From NCBI GenBank assembly GCA_030378125.1, contig JAUCGN010000065.1, positions 1 to 8,873 of the forward strand: 8,873 bases of DNA, in the 5' to 3' direction. The DNA comes from Thiotrichales bacterium HSG1 (GTDB taxonomy: Bacteria > Pseudomonadota > Gammaproteobacteria > Beggiatoales > Beggiatoaceae). The position numbers were made by a program, and so were the translations under genes. Shown piece after piece: positions 1 through 7,061 of this stretch (positions are counted from its first letter, which is position 1; every line of letters begins with the position of its first letter). Below the pieces are notes generated by a model. It saw only the letters and a program-made list of their open reading frames with translations, had not been told where the DNA came from and searched no databases.

Positions 1-1
1 T

Positions 2-2647
2 GTAACTACTCCTTATGCAGTAGTAATTTCATTTTCTGATATAAGTGACTATAAGGAAACAGAACATGCTTTAAGAAAAAGAAGTATTTCTCCCCAAAAT
101 GGTAGTATAGCAAATAATAATTACGATTTGTGGGAATGGGATTTAGATAGCAATGAGATGCGCTTTTCACCACAATGGGAGAAATTGTTAGGATTTAATA
201 AACATGAACTGTTGCCACATGTAGAATCATGGCATAAACGCATTCATCCGGCTGATTATAACAAAGTTAAATCTGATATTAATAACCATTTGGAAGGTTT
301 GACTCCAACTTATGAAAATACTCATCGTTTACAACACAAAGATGGTAGTTATCATTGGGTGTTAAGTCGTGCCACTGCAATCAGAGATAATAGTGGTGGA
401 TTAGTTAGGATGGTAGGGACTCATATTGACGTCACTGAATCTCGTTATTTAGAGGAAGAACTAACTGAAGTAGAACATAAATATAAACAATTACAAGAAC
501 TGGAAACTGATGCTATTTTTATCTTGGATGCTAAATCCCTAGATATTATCGAGGTTAATAAAGTTGCCGTCCAACTATATGGTTATAATCATGAACAGTT
601 ATTAAAAACTAATATTTTAACTTTGTCGGCCCAACCAGATAAAACTGAAAAGGCAATGAAAAAAGTTATTAAAACTACTTCTACCCAGTATCACAAAAAA
701 CAAACTGGAGATGTATTTCCAGTGGAAGTTGTTACTAGTTCATTTTTATCTAAAGGCCATACCGCATTGATGTTGATAGCTCGTGACATTTCTGAACGAC
801 AAAAAGTTGAAACTGCATTATGGGAAAGCGAATCTAAATATCGACAACTGTTTGAAGCTTCTTCTATACCAACTATAGTATTTGATGCTAATAATCAACA
901 AATATTTGATGTTAATCAGGCAGCTACTGATTTATATGGGTATACCAAATCGGAGTGGGTTAATAAAAAGACTGAAGAAGTATCAGCTGAATTAGGTAAA
1001 CAACGAGGTGCTTTAAGCAGTCAAAAACGAGTTATTCCATTACGATGGCATAAAAAAAGAGATGGAACAGTATTTCCGGTAGAAATTTCCACCGGCAATA
1101 CTTATTTATTTCAAGGTAGATCATTGGTTTGTGCTACTTTGCGTGATATTACTGAACGTAAAGCTCATGAAGAAGTTTTACGACAAGAAAGAGATTTTGT
1201 AAACAATTTGGTGCAGGCATCACCAATGTTTTTTGTAGCAATTAATCTAGATGGCAAGATCAGGATGATGAATCGAGCTATGTTACAAGCTACTCAACAT
1301 AGTTTGGAAGATGTTATTAATGAGGTTTTTTTAGAAACTTTTGTTCCTGAAGCAGAACAACCTTTGATTGCAGCAGAAATTCAAAAATTAATTACAACTA
1401 TGCTTCCATCATTGATGGAATGTCATATTTTAACTCAAAACGGTAAAGTTTTATTAATAGAATGGCATAGCCGAGCAGTTGTAAAAGCCGATGGAATGTT
1501 AGATTACTTTTTTGGAGTTGGGATTGACATTACGGAACATAAACAAGCTCAAGGTTTATTACGCTTATTTAAATCTATTGTTGACGTTTCTAATGAAGCT
1601 ATTGAAGTAAGAAATGCTGAAAGACAAGTGGTTTATATAAATAAATCTTACGAAAAATTATTTAAGAGAGATTTTAAAACAGCTCAAAAACTTGATTTAA
1701 ATACATATTATTCACCAAAATCCTTAACTGTTTTGCAAGATACAGTCCTACCAGCCATCCAAAATGGTAATAGCTGGGATGGAGAATTAGAAGTTTTGCA
1801 TAATGATGGTTCAAAAATTTTAACTCAACAACATATAGATTCGGTACGAGACAACAATAAAGGTAACATATTGTTTAGTTTTGGTTTGAGCCAAAAAGTT
1901 AGTGAATATGAATTGAAAGAACTGTATGAAAAGTGGCAAGAATTACAAATGCTTTTCAATGAAACTCCAGCAATGGTCTGGTATCGCAATCGAGACAATA
2001 AACTATTACATTATAATAAAAAAGCTGAAAGTATATTTAAAACCTTTACTAAAAAAATGGAGGAATATACTGATTGTAAAGAAATTATTACTCTTGGTCG
2101 ATCTCAGTATGGAATTGTACATAGTATCACTGGCGAATCATCTGATAAAGTACGTTGGTTACAATTTGATAAAATACCCTGTCTAGATGAACAGAACAAT
2201 GTAATTGGTGTCATAGTTTTTGCGATTGATATTACTAAACATAAGCAAATTCAATCACTTTTATCTTCAAAACAGAATACAGCTTCTGAAGATGAAAATT
2301 TACTTTTTTCAATGTTTGATGCTGCAAAGATAGGGGTGTGTTTAACTGATGATCGTAGTAAATTTATTCAGGTTAATCAAGCGTATGCTGAATTATATGG
2401 CTATAACAGAAATGAACTTATAGGCCAAGTATTCACTGCAATACTACCACAACCTAAACATGCTGCTGCCATCCGTGAATATTATGATATGTTGATGTCA
2501 ACTGAAAGTTTTCCTTTCATTGAAAAACGTCAACATGAAACCCATAAAGATGGACATTTGTTTGAGGCAGAAATTATGATAAAAAGAGTTGTTTTAGAAG
2601 ATAATCAAAAAATGTTGCTGACTGTTGTTAGTGAAATTAATGTCTGA
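2..2647 (+). CDS. Multi-PAS sensor protein, 5'-truncated by the window edge, no output domain seen
   Basis: This is a cytoplasmic-looking sensory protein built of PAS domains, which bind small ligands or cofactors or mediate protein contacts. Codons are open from base 2, so 881 residues are visible. The first residues (TPYAVVISFSDISDYKETEH) are the C-terminal end of an earlier PAS/PAC unit. Seven further PAS units follow at roughly 41-150 (PAS_3-like, starting WEWDLDSNEMRF), 165-270, 280-390, 395-515, 520-632, 643-750 and 768-881. Typical PAS signatures are VNQAATDLYGY and VNQAYAELYGY, and PAC ends such as ARDISERQ, LRDITERK and GIDITEHK. A TTG at 128 could be read as a start, but it would cut off the PAC end and fall at the beginning of a PAS fold, so the gene surely begins upstream. 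No membrane segment, histidine kinase, GGDEF, EAL or HD domain is visible. The protein stops at the last PAS strand (LLTVVSEINV). Any output module must be N-terminal and off-window, be a partner protein, or have been lost. The ligand is unknown. Confidence 0.9.
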   Translation, partial: VTTPYAVVISFSDISDYKETEHALRKRSISPQNGSIANNNYDLWEWDLDSNEMRFSPQWEKLLGFNKHELLPHVESWHKRIHPADYNKVKSDINNHLEGLTPTYENTHRLQHKDGSYHWVLSRATAIRDNSGGLVRMVGTHIDVTESRYLEEELTEVEHKYKQLQELETDAIFILDAKSLDIIEVNKVAVQLYGYNHEQLLKTNILTLSAQPDKTEKAMKKVIKTTSTQYHKKQTGDVFPVEVVTSSFLSKGHTALMLIARDISERQKVETALWESESKYRQLFEASSIPTIVFDANNQQIFDVNQAATDLYGYTKSEWVNKKTEEVSAELGKQRGALSSQKRVIPLRWHKKRDGTVFPVEISTGNTYLFQGRSLVCATLRDITERKAHEEVLRQERDFVNNLVQASPMFFVAINLDGKIRMMNRAMLQATQHSLEDVINEVFLETFVPEAEQPLIAAEIQKLITTMLPSLMECHILTQNGKVLLIEWHSRAVVKADGMLDYFFGVGIDITEHKQAQGLLRLFKSIVDVSNEAIEVRNAERQVVYINKSYEKLFKRDFKTAQKLDLNTYYSPKSLTVLQDTVLPAIQNGNSWDGELEVLHNDGSKILTQQHIDSVRDNNKGNILFSFGLSQKVSEYELKELYEKWQELQMLFNETPAMVWYRNRDNKLLHYNKKAESIFKTFTKKMEEYTDCKEIITLGRSQYGIVHSITGESSDKVRWLQFDKIPCLDEQNNVIGVIVFAIDITKHKQIQSLLSSKQNTASEDENLLFSMFDAAKIGVCLTDDRSKFIQVNQAYAELYGYNRNELIGQVFTAILPQPKHAAAIREYYDMLMSTESFPFIEKRQHETHKDGHLFEAEIMIKRVVLEDNQKMLLTVVSEINV

Positions 2648-2689
2648 TTAGTAATAATTAGTTTATTGTCCCATAAATGGTTAAAAACC

Positions 2690-2812
2690 TCCGTCTTCCA
2701 GACGGAAAAAGACTTCAGTCAAAATTTATACAAAAATCGTGCGAAGCACACCACGCTTTTTACTTTAGTCGGCGGTTTAATCCGTCGAAAAGAGACTTCC
2801 AGTCTAAATTTT
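2690..2812 (+). repeat. Two degenerate copies of a hairpin-plus-GACTTCCAGTC module
   Basis: Copy 1 (about 2690-2727) is a GC-rich hairpin, a run of A, GACTTCAGTC, then AAAATTT. Copy 2 (about 2769-2812) is a GC-rich hairpin, AAAAG, AGACTTCCAGTCT, then AAATTT. The order of parts and the GACTTC..AGTC core are the same, while the hairpin arms differ. The pattern suggests an ancient internal duplication, or left and right ends that fold alike. It is directly visible but degenerate. Confidence 0.5.
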
Positions 2813-2850
2813 TGAATCTACCGCTCTTCTAGGCGGTAGTGGTTCAATTG
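2690..2850. mobile_element. Hairpin cluster resembling a gene-less IS200/IS605-type element (MITE-like relic)
   Basis: Five short inverted repeats lie in about 150 bases with no reading frame. They are TCCGTC/GACGGA (2690-2695 with 2701-2706, loop TTCCA); GTGC/GCAC (2739-2742 with 2746-2749); TCGGCGG/CCGTCGA (2769-2775 with 2782-2788, one G-T pair, loop TTTAAT); AGACT/AGTCT (2793-2797 with 2801-2805); and CTACCGC/GCGGTAG (2818-2824 with 2833-2839). The last is followed by TGGTTCAATTGA, with a TCAA tetranucleotide at 2844-2847. GC-rich subterminal hairpins of this kind, with a nearby tetranucleotide cleavage site, are known at ends of IS200/IS605 elements; assignment here is by resemblance only. 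No tnpA or tnpB remnant is visible. Alternatives are a structured RNA, such as an orphan TnpB/IscB guide-RNA relic, a species-specific intergenic repeat, or a composite terminator for the PAS gene. Exact ends and target site cannot be fixed from one copy. Confidence 0.45.
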
Positions 2851-2860
2851 ATAGTTTTTT

Positions 2861-2889
2861 TTGGGAATAAATTTCAAATTGTGTATCAT
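2861..2889 (+). promoter_or_regulatory. Candidate sigma-70 promoter for the GMC oxidoreductase, probably leaderless
   Basis: A -35-like TTGGGA (2861-2866, 4 of 6 consensus bases) and a -10-like TATCAT (2884-2889, 5 of 6) are separated by 17 bases. Transcription would begin near 2896, one or two bases before the ATG at 2898, giving a leaderless message. No Shine-Dalgarno sequence precedes that ATG, which fits. The promoter abuts the hairpin cluster on its left. Confidence 0.4.
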
Positions 2890-2897
2890 ACTTACCC

Positions 2898-4568
2898 ATG
2901 AAAATATTTGATGTTTGTATTGTTGGTAGTGGTGCCGGTGCTGGGCCAATTGCTTATGTTTTGTCACAAGCCGGTTATAAGGTATTAGTTTTAGAAAAAG
3001 GCAAATGGTACAAAGATTTTTATAAAGATGAAATGGCCTGCTGTATCCATGAAACCTTTACACCCAACAAGCAACAGCAACAACATGTGATAGAGACTCG
3101 TAAAGGAGACGGTTGGAAAGTACGGAAAACTTCTGAGTCTAGTTGGAATTTGTGGAATGGTAATCTTGTGGGTGGTTCGAGTAATTTCATGAGTGGTTTT
3201 TTTCATCGTCTAAAACCAATTGATTTCAAATTAAAATCTACCTTTGGAGCAATTGAGGAAGCAAATATAGTTGATTGGCCTATTAGTTATGACGAGCTTG
3301 AACCCTATTATGATAAAGTTGAAAAAATAGTTGGTATTTCAGGTAAAATTATTCCACATAAACATCAAGAACCACGCAGCAGTAAGGATTTTCCTTATCC
3401 TCAAACAACTGAACATCCATTAGCCCAAAAAATTGACCAAGCAAGTGAACAATTAAACATGACTGCTGTCCCTATGCCACGAGCTATTCTGTCGCAACCT
3501 GCTTTGGGTAGAAATAGCTGTAGCTATAATGGTTATTGTGGTGCATTTGGTTGTGCAACTGGGGCTAAAGGCAGTTCTCGTGCAGCCTTATTAGACAAAG
3601 CAGTCGCTACTGGAAATTGTGAAATTCGTCCTGAAAGCCAAGTTACTAATATTATTACTAATAAAATTGGTAAAATAACTGGTCTTGAATATTATGATAA
3701 AAATGATAAACCCCAAATTGTTCATGGAAAAATCTATGTTATTGCCTGCCAAGCAGTTGAAACTTCTCGTTTATTATTAAATTCTACTAGTGAAAAATTT
3801 AAACAAGGATTGGCAAATAATAATGGGCAAGTTGGTAAAAATCTGTTATTTGCTGGTGGTGGTGCAGCTTCAGGACGAATTAATTATGCTGATTTTCCAG
3901 CGGAAGCGACTGCTTTACGGGAAAATGGCCCATTTATTAACCGTAGTATTTATGATTTCTATGTTATAGATGATCCGAAATTTGCTGATAAACCAATGAA
4001 AGGCGGTACTATTGATTTTGTCCATGCTCATCCAAATCCAATTGCTCGGGCAACTCGACAAATTCGTGGTAAAAAAGGAATTTTATGGGGCAAACCACTT
4101 AAGCGTAAAATGGAAGATTATTTTCAAAATGGTCGGTATATTAAAGTTGAAGCTTTTTGTGACTGGCTACCTAATGATGATAGTTTTGTTAGCATCGACC
4201 CTGAAGTGAAAGATAAATGGGGTAAACCAGTTGCACGAGTTCGATTTGGCTTTCATTTTCACAATCTAAAAGTAGGTTATTATTTAGCTGAAAAATCCGC
4301 TCAAGTTTTAAAGAAACTCGGGGCAACTGATGTTGTTCATTTTGCATCTGGAGCTCCACCGGTTAATCTACAAGCCGGTGGCTGTCGGTTCGGTAATGAT
4401 CCAAAAACCTCAGTATTGGATAAAAATTGCCAAGCTCATGAAGTTGAAAACCTTTACATAACTGATGCTAGCTTTATGCCCAATGCTGGCAGTGCACCTT
4501 TCACATGGACAATTTATGCCAACTCTTTTCGGGTTGCTGATAAGATTTTGGAAAAACTAAAAGTATGA
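2898..4568 (+). CDS. GMC-family FAD-dependent oxidoreductase with three-Cys motif
   Basis: This 556-residue flavoenzyme is likely an alcohol, sugar or polyol dehydrogenase/oxidase; the substrate cannot be told. The N-terminal FAD-binding Rossmann motif is GSGAGAG (10-16), with the ribose-binding acid in LEKG (E33). The GMC signature lies around NLVGGSSNFMSG (89-100), and a WPISYDELEPYYDKVE segment (127-142) is typical of bacterial members. C208, C214 and C219 (C-x5-C-x4-C, followed by ATGAKGSS) match the place where gluconate/fructose dehydrogenase-type GMC proteins carry cysteines, in some of which they hold an Fe-S cluster; a cluster here is inference. The C-terminal GMC region (GGCRFGNDPKTSVLD to ANSFRVADKI, 494-548) is clear. 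However, the His expected before GGCRFG aligns with L491, and the Asn/His expected in the final motif aligns with P534/F535. The start is fixed by an in-frame TAA at 2868-2870 and the Rossmann fold at residue 5. No signal peptide is seen, and no partner subunit (gluconate dehydrogenase subunit 3 or cytochrome) lies nearby. Confidence 0.9.
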   Translation: MKIFDVCIVGSGAGAGPIAYVLSQAGYKVLVLEKGKWYKDFYKDEMACCIHETFTPNKQQQQHVIETRKGDGWKVRKTSESSWNLWNGNLVGGSSNFMSGFFHRLKPIDFKLKSTFGAIEEANIVDWPISYDELEPYYDKVEKIVGISGKIIPHKHQEPRSSKDFPYPQTTEHPLAQKIDQASEQLNMTAVPMPRAILSQPALGRNSCSYNGYCGAFGCATGAKGSSRAALLDKAVATGNCEIRPESQVTNIITNKIGKITGLEYYDKNDKPQIVHGKIYVIACQAVETSRLLLNSTSEKFKQGLANNNGQVGKNLLFAGGGAASGRINYADFPAEATALRENGPFINRSIYDFYVIDDPKFADKPMKGGTIDFVHAHPNPIARATRQIRGKKGILWGKPLKRKMEDYFQNGRYIKVEAFCDWLPNDDSFVSIDPEVKDKWGKPVARVRFGFHFHNLKVGYYLAEKSAQVLKKLGATDVVHFASGAPPVNLQAGGCRFGNDPKTSVLDKNCQAHEVENLYITDASFMPNAGSAPFTWTIYANSFRVADKILEKLKV

Positions 4569-4585
4569 GATATTTTTTATATTTG

Positions 4586-4636
4586 TATAGGACAAAGTTA
4601 CATAAGTAATTATTTTTAGGTTAACTTTATCCTGTG
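4586..4636. terminator. Stem-loop between convergent genes, candidate 3'-end structure
   Basis: Bases 4590-4600 (GGACAAAGTTA) pair with 4622-4632 (TAACTTTATCC), with one C/A mismatch and a 21-base loop. The pairing extends outward to 4586/4636 with two G-T pairs. A smaller stem, AGTTAC/GTAATT, at 4597-4602 with 4607-4612, is followed by ATTTTTA. The stem sits midway between the 3' ends of two convergent genes. Neither strand has a clean T-tract directly after the long stem, so it may serve as a 3' stability structure rather than a classic intrinsic terminator. Confidence 0.4.
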
Positions 4637-4681
4637 CAAAAAACTTGGAATAATCTTTTAAATAGTCTGTAACTTAACGCA

Positions 4682-6742
4682 TTAAAAAACTTGATAGCTA
4701 AATTCAACTGAATCAACTTGTTGAGCAATTTTCTCCATAGCATTAGTAGCATCAGCAACTTGCTTTCTGATCAATTTAAATAAATCACCACGGTTATAAC
4801 TTTCTTTCTGAAAAATACCATCAACATAACCATGCAAATGAGCTTGATCACTGGCACTCAGTTTAGCAGAAGTTAATACCACAACAGGTATAGAACGCCA
4901 TTTTTCATTATTTCTTAATCTGGCCACAAATTCAAATCCATCCATTTCTGGCATCAATAAATCTAACAAGATCAAAGAAGGTTTTTTATCATCAATATGT
5001 TCTAATGCTACTTTGCCATTCTCGGCTTTAAACACCCGCCAACCTTCAGACTTTAGCGTATTGCTCATATATTCTCTAATGACCACATCATCTTCAATCA
5101 CCATTACTAAACGTTGTGACTCATCGCCAACATTATATTTGCTTAAAACTGTCGCTAACTGCTCTTTCCCAACTGGTTTAACTAAATAATCGGTTGCTCC
5201 CATCGCATGTCCTTTGTCATAATGTTTTTCTATGGAAGTCATGATAACCGGGATATCGGCTAACAAGGAATTATCTCTTAGACTAGATAGTACGTTCCAA
5301 CCATCCATATGAGGCATTTTAATATCTAACAAAATAGCATCTGGCCGTAATTTTTTAGCCAATCTCAACCCTTGTTTTCCATCAGAGGCAATAGCAATCG
5401 AATAACCCAAATTAGTTAAATATTTTTTGAGCATTTCTCTGGTGGTTTTATCATCATCAATAACTAGCACAATTCCATGTTCTTTAACTTCAGGTTCTTT
5501 ATGTTCTAAAACCTTTGATTCTTTTACATTTACTGGCAAGTAAAATTTAAACGCACTACCTTCTCCAAATCTACTGTCCACGCAAATGGAACCACCCATC
5601 ATCTCAATAAACTGTTTGGTTATAGACAAACCCAAACCAGTTCCACCAAACCGGCGTGTAGTAGAAGCATCTAATTGAGTAAAAGGTTGAAATAATTTAT
5701 TTTGTTGCTCTAAGGTTATGCCAATACCATCATCAATAACTTCAACTCTAATAAAATTATTATCTTCACCTTTACATTGCATAATCTCGTGTTCTATTTC
5801 AATAAAAATAGCACTATTTTCAGAAAATTTATTGGCATTACTCAATAAGTTAAATAAAATTTGACGAGTTTTAGTCATATCGGCATATAAAGTTGTAATC
5901 GGAGATTTGATAAAATGAACTTCAAGCTGGTTATTTTTTTTGTTAGACATTGGTTCAACAGTATCAACAACTTCTCTAACTAAATCCTCAATTTGAAACT
6001 CTTCTAAATATAATTCCATCTTGCCAGATTCAATCTTAGACAGGTCTAACACATCATTGATTAGTCCTAATAAATGTTTGCCAGCAGAATTAATTTTATC
6101 TAAATCACTTGAAAAATCAGTTAAGTTCATATCATTAGCATCTTCTTGCAACATTTCACTATAACCAATTATGGCATTCATAGGAGTGCGTAATTCATGA
6201 CTCATGTTGGATAAGAACTGACTTTTGGAAGCACTGGCTTCTTCGGCGGTTTTTTTAGCTTGATTAAGTTCTTCGGTACGTTCTGCAACTTTTTGCTCTA
6301 AATGATTAGCATATTCTGATATTTCTTTATTTTGCTCACCAATTTTTTGTTCGAGCTTTTCTCGTAAATGATACAATTCAACGTGAGTATACACTCTTGC
6401 TAATAATTCTTTTTCTTCGAACGGTTTATTTATATAATCAATTCCGCCAGCTTCAAAGGCTCGCAGCTTATCTTTAGACCTAGTTAAAGTTGATAAAAAT
6501 AAAATAGGTATAGCCGATATCTCAGGATCAGCTTTAATATATTCACAAGTTTCGTAACCAGACCAACCTGGCATTTCTATATCCAACAAAATCAAATCCG
6601 GTTTTTTTTCTTTGGTTATTTTTAACGCCGATTTACCTTCTTTAGCTAATAGTATTTCATAATCGGCCTGTTGTAAAACAGCACTGGCTAAAGCTAAGTT
6701 TGCTATGCTATCATCTACTACTAATATAACTGGCTTATTCAT
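4682..6742 (-). CDS. Soluble hybrid sensor kinase/response regulator: REC-HisKA-HATPase-REC-REC
   Basis: This 686-residue phosphorelay protein has no membrane segments. Receiver 1 (about 4-122) has acids D10/D11, phospho-acceptor D54 in LLDIEMP, and K106 in INKPF. A coiled coil (about 123-172) leads to the HisKA domain with H182 in SNMSHELRTPMNA. The HATPase domain (about 290-405) has N302 in NLLSNANKF, DDGIG (337-341) and GGTGLGL (366-372). Receiver 2 (about 424-538) has D473 and K522. Receiver 3 (about 545-662) has D594 in LLDLLMP, but the usual Lys-Pro is replaced by QKES (K646). There is no Hpt or DNA-binding domain, so output is probably by phosphotransfer or protein contact. An N-terminal receiver ahead of a kinase suggests it responds to another kinase. 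The ATG is fixed by an in-frame stop six codons upstream (6761-6763); no Shine-Dalgarno is seen. It stands alone, convergent with the GMC gene and divergent from metK. Confidence 0.95.
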   Translation of the reverse strand: MNKPVILVVDDSIANLALASAVLQQADYEILLAKEGKSALKITKEKKPDLILLDIEMPGWSGYETCEYIKADPEISAIPILFLSTLTRSKDKLRAFEAGGIDYINKPFEEKELLARVYTHVELYHLREKLEQKIGEQNKEISEYANHLEQKVAERTEELNQAKKTAEEASASKSQFLSNMSHELRTPMNAIIGYSEMLQEDANDMNLTDFSSDLDKINSAGKHLLGLINDVLDLSKIESGKMELYLEEFQIEDLVREVVDTVEPMSNKKNNQLEVHFIKSPITTLYADMTKTRQILFNLLSNANKFSENSAIFIEIEHEIMQCKGEDNNFIRVEVIDDGIGITLEQQNKLFQPFTQLDASTTRRFGGTGLGLSITKQFIEMMGGSICVDSRFGEGSAFKFYLPVNVKESKVLEHKEPEVKEHGIVLVIDDDKTTREMLKKYLTNLGYSIAIASDGKQGLRLAKKLRPDAILLDIKMPHMDGWNVLSSLRDNSLLADIPVIMTSIEKHYDKGHAMGATDYLVKPVGKEQLATVLSKYNVGDESQRLVMVIEDDVVIREYMSNTLKSEGWRVFKAENGKVALEHIDDKKPSLILLDLLMPEMDGFEFVARLRNNEKWRSIPVVVLTSAKLSASDQAHLHGYVDGIFQKESYNRGDLFKLIRKQVADATNAMEKIAQQVDSVEFSYQVF

Positions 6743-6794
6743 GGAGTATATTGTCTTGAATTAGTTTTTTTGTTAAAGTAATTAAAAAGAAATT

Positions 6795-6823
6795 ATTCTA
6801 ACATTTTGTTGATTATAATTCAA
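6795..6823 (-). promoter_or_regulatory. Candidate promoter for the hybrid kinase gene
   Basis: On the minus strand, TTGAAT (6818-6823) and TAGAAT (6795-6800, 5 of 6 of the -10 consensus) are separated by 17 bases. The start site would lie near 6788, giving a leader of about 45 bases. A perfect TATAAT also sits at 6812-6817 but lacks a fair -35. The region is AT-rich, so chance matches are likely. Confidence 0.35.
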
Positions 6824-6928
6824 AAATAGGTATCATTACCCCATTCATAACTGTCCAAGATCGGATATAAATAGATAGAATCACCTTATTATCAGTGCTT
6901 TTGGCACATTTGTTCAAACTAGTTGGCC

Positions 6929-6956
6929 TTGCATTTTAATCTGGTTTGATTATAAT
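6929..6956 (+). promoter_or_regulatory. Candidate promoter for metK
   Basis: A perfect TATAAT -10 (6951-6956) is preceded by TG at 6947-6948. TTGCAT (6929-6934) lies 16 bases upstream as a weak -35 (3 of 6). Transcription would begin near 6963, leaving a leader of about 99 bases before the ATG at 7062. Confidence 0.35.
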
Positions 6957-7050
6957 GAACTCAACATCAATTCTTAACTGAATATTTTTTTACAATTATA
7001 TATTTGATGTTTATATGGAAATTCATTGAGAATTGTTAAAAACTCCAACA

Positions 7051-7056
7051 AGAGGA
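7051..7056 (+). promoter_or_regulatory. Ribosome binding site that fixes the metK start
   Basis: AGAGGA lies five bases before the ATG at 7062. It supports that ATG over the in-frame TTG at 7026, which would add twelve residues not found in MetK proteins. It is the clearest Shine-Dalgarno sequence in the window. Confidence 0.8.
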
Positions 7057-7061
7057 TATTT

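Larger units (their letters stand above)
6743..7061. other. Divergent intergenic region between the hybrid kinase and metK
   Basis: These 319 bases have no supportable gene. They hold candidate promoters for both flanking genes, a small GGTA-TCAT-TACC hairpin (6829-6840), a GTGC-TTTTG-GCAC hairpin (6895-6907) and long AT-rich tracts (6980-7020). No MetJ-type AGACGTCT operator and no SAM riboswitch core could be recognised by eye, so control of metK is unexplained by visible sites. Confidence 0.6.

Noticed and set aside
1926..2186. Open frame on + inside the multi-PAS gene
   Set aside because: It is a shifted-frame shadow of a clear PAS-coding stretch; its low-complexity Lys/Leu/Ile composition reflects AT-rich codons read out of frame.
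2690..2850. CRISPR array
   Set aside because: The repeated hairpin modules differ in sequence and length, and there are no regular spacers.
2818..2862. Simple intrinsic terminator for the PAS gene (CTACCGC/GCGGTAG hairpin plus T8)
   Set aside because: The T-run starts about 15 bases after the stem rather than directly after it, and the hairpin belongs to a larger cluster; a termination role remains possible but is not the best single reading.
2991..3206. Open frame on - inside the GMC gene
   Set aside because: It is antisense to strongly conserved FAD-domain coding sequence and has no recognisable domain or ribosome site.
4012..4209. Open frame on + inside the GMC gene
   Set aside because: It is an out-of-frame shadow of the oxidoreductase with no recognisable protein features.
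6902..6916. Sigma-54-like TGGCAC-N5-TTCA upstream of metK
   Set aside because: The required GC of the -12 element is CA here at the correct spacing, so it is a near miss only.
7026..7061. Upstream TTG start giving MetK twelve extra residues
   Set aside because: The ATG at 7062 has a good AGAGGA five bases upstream and gives the standard 384-residue protein.
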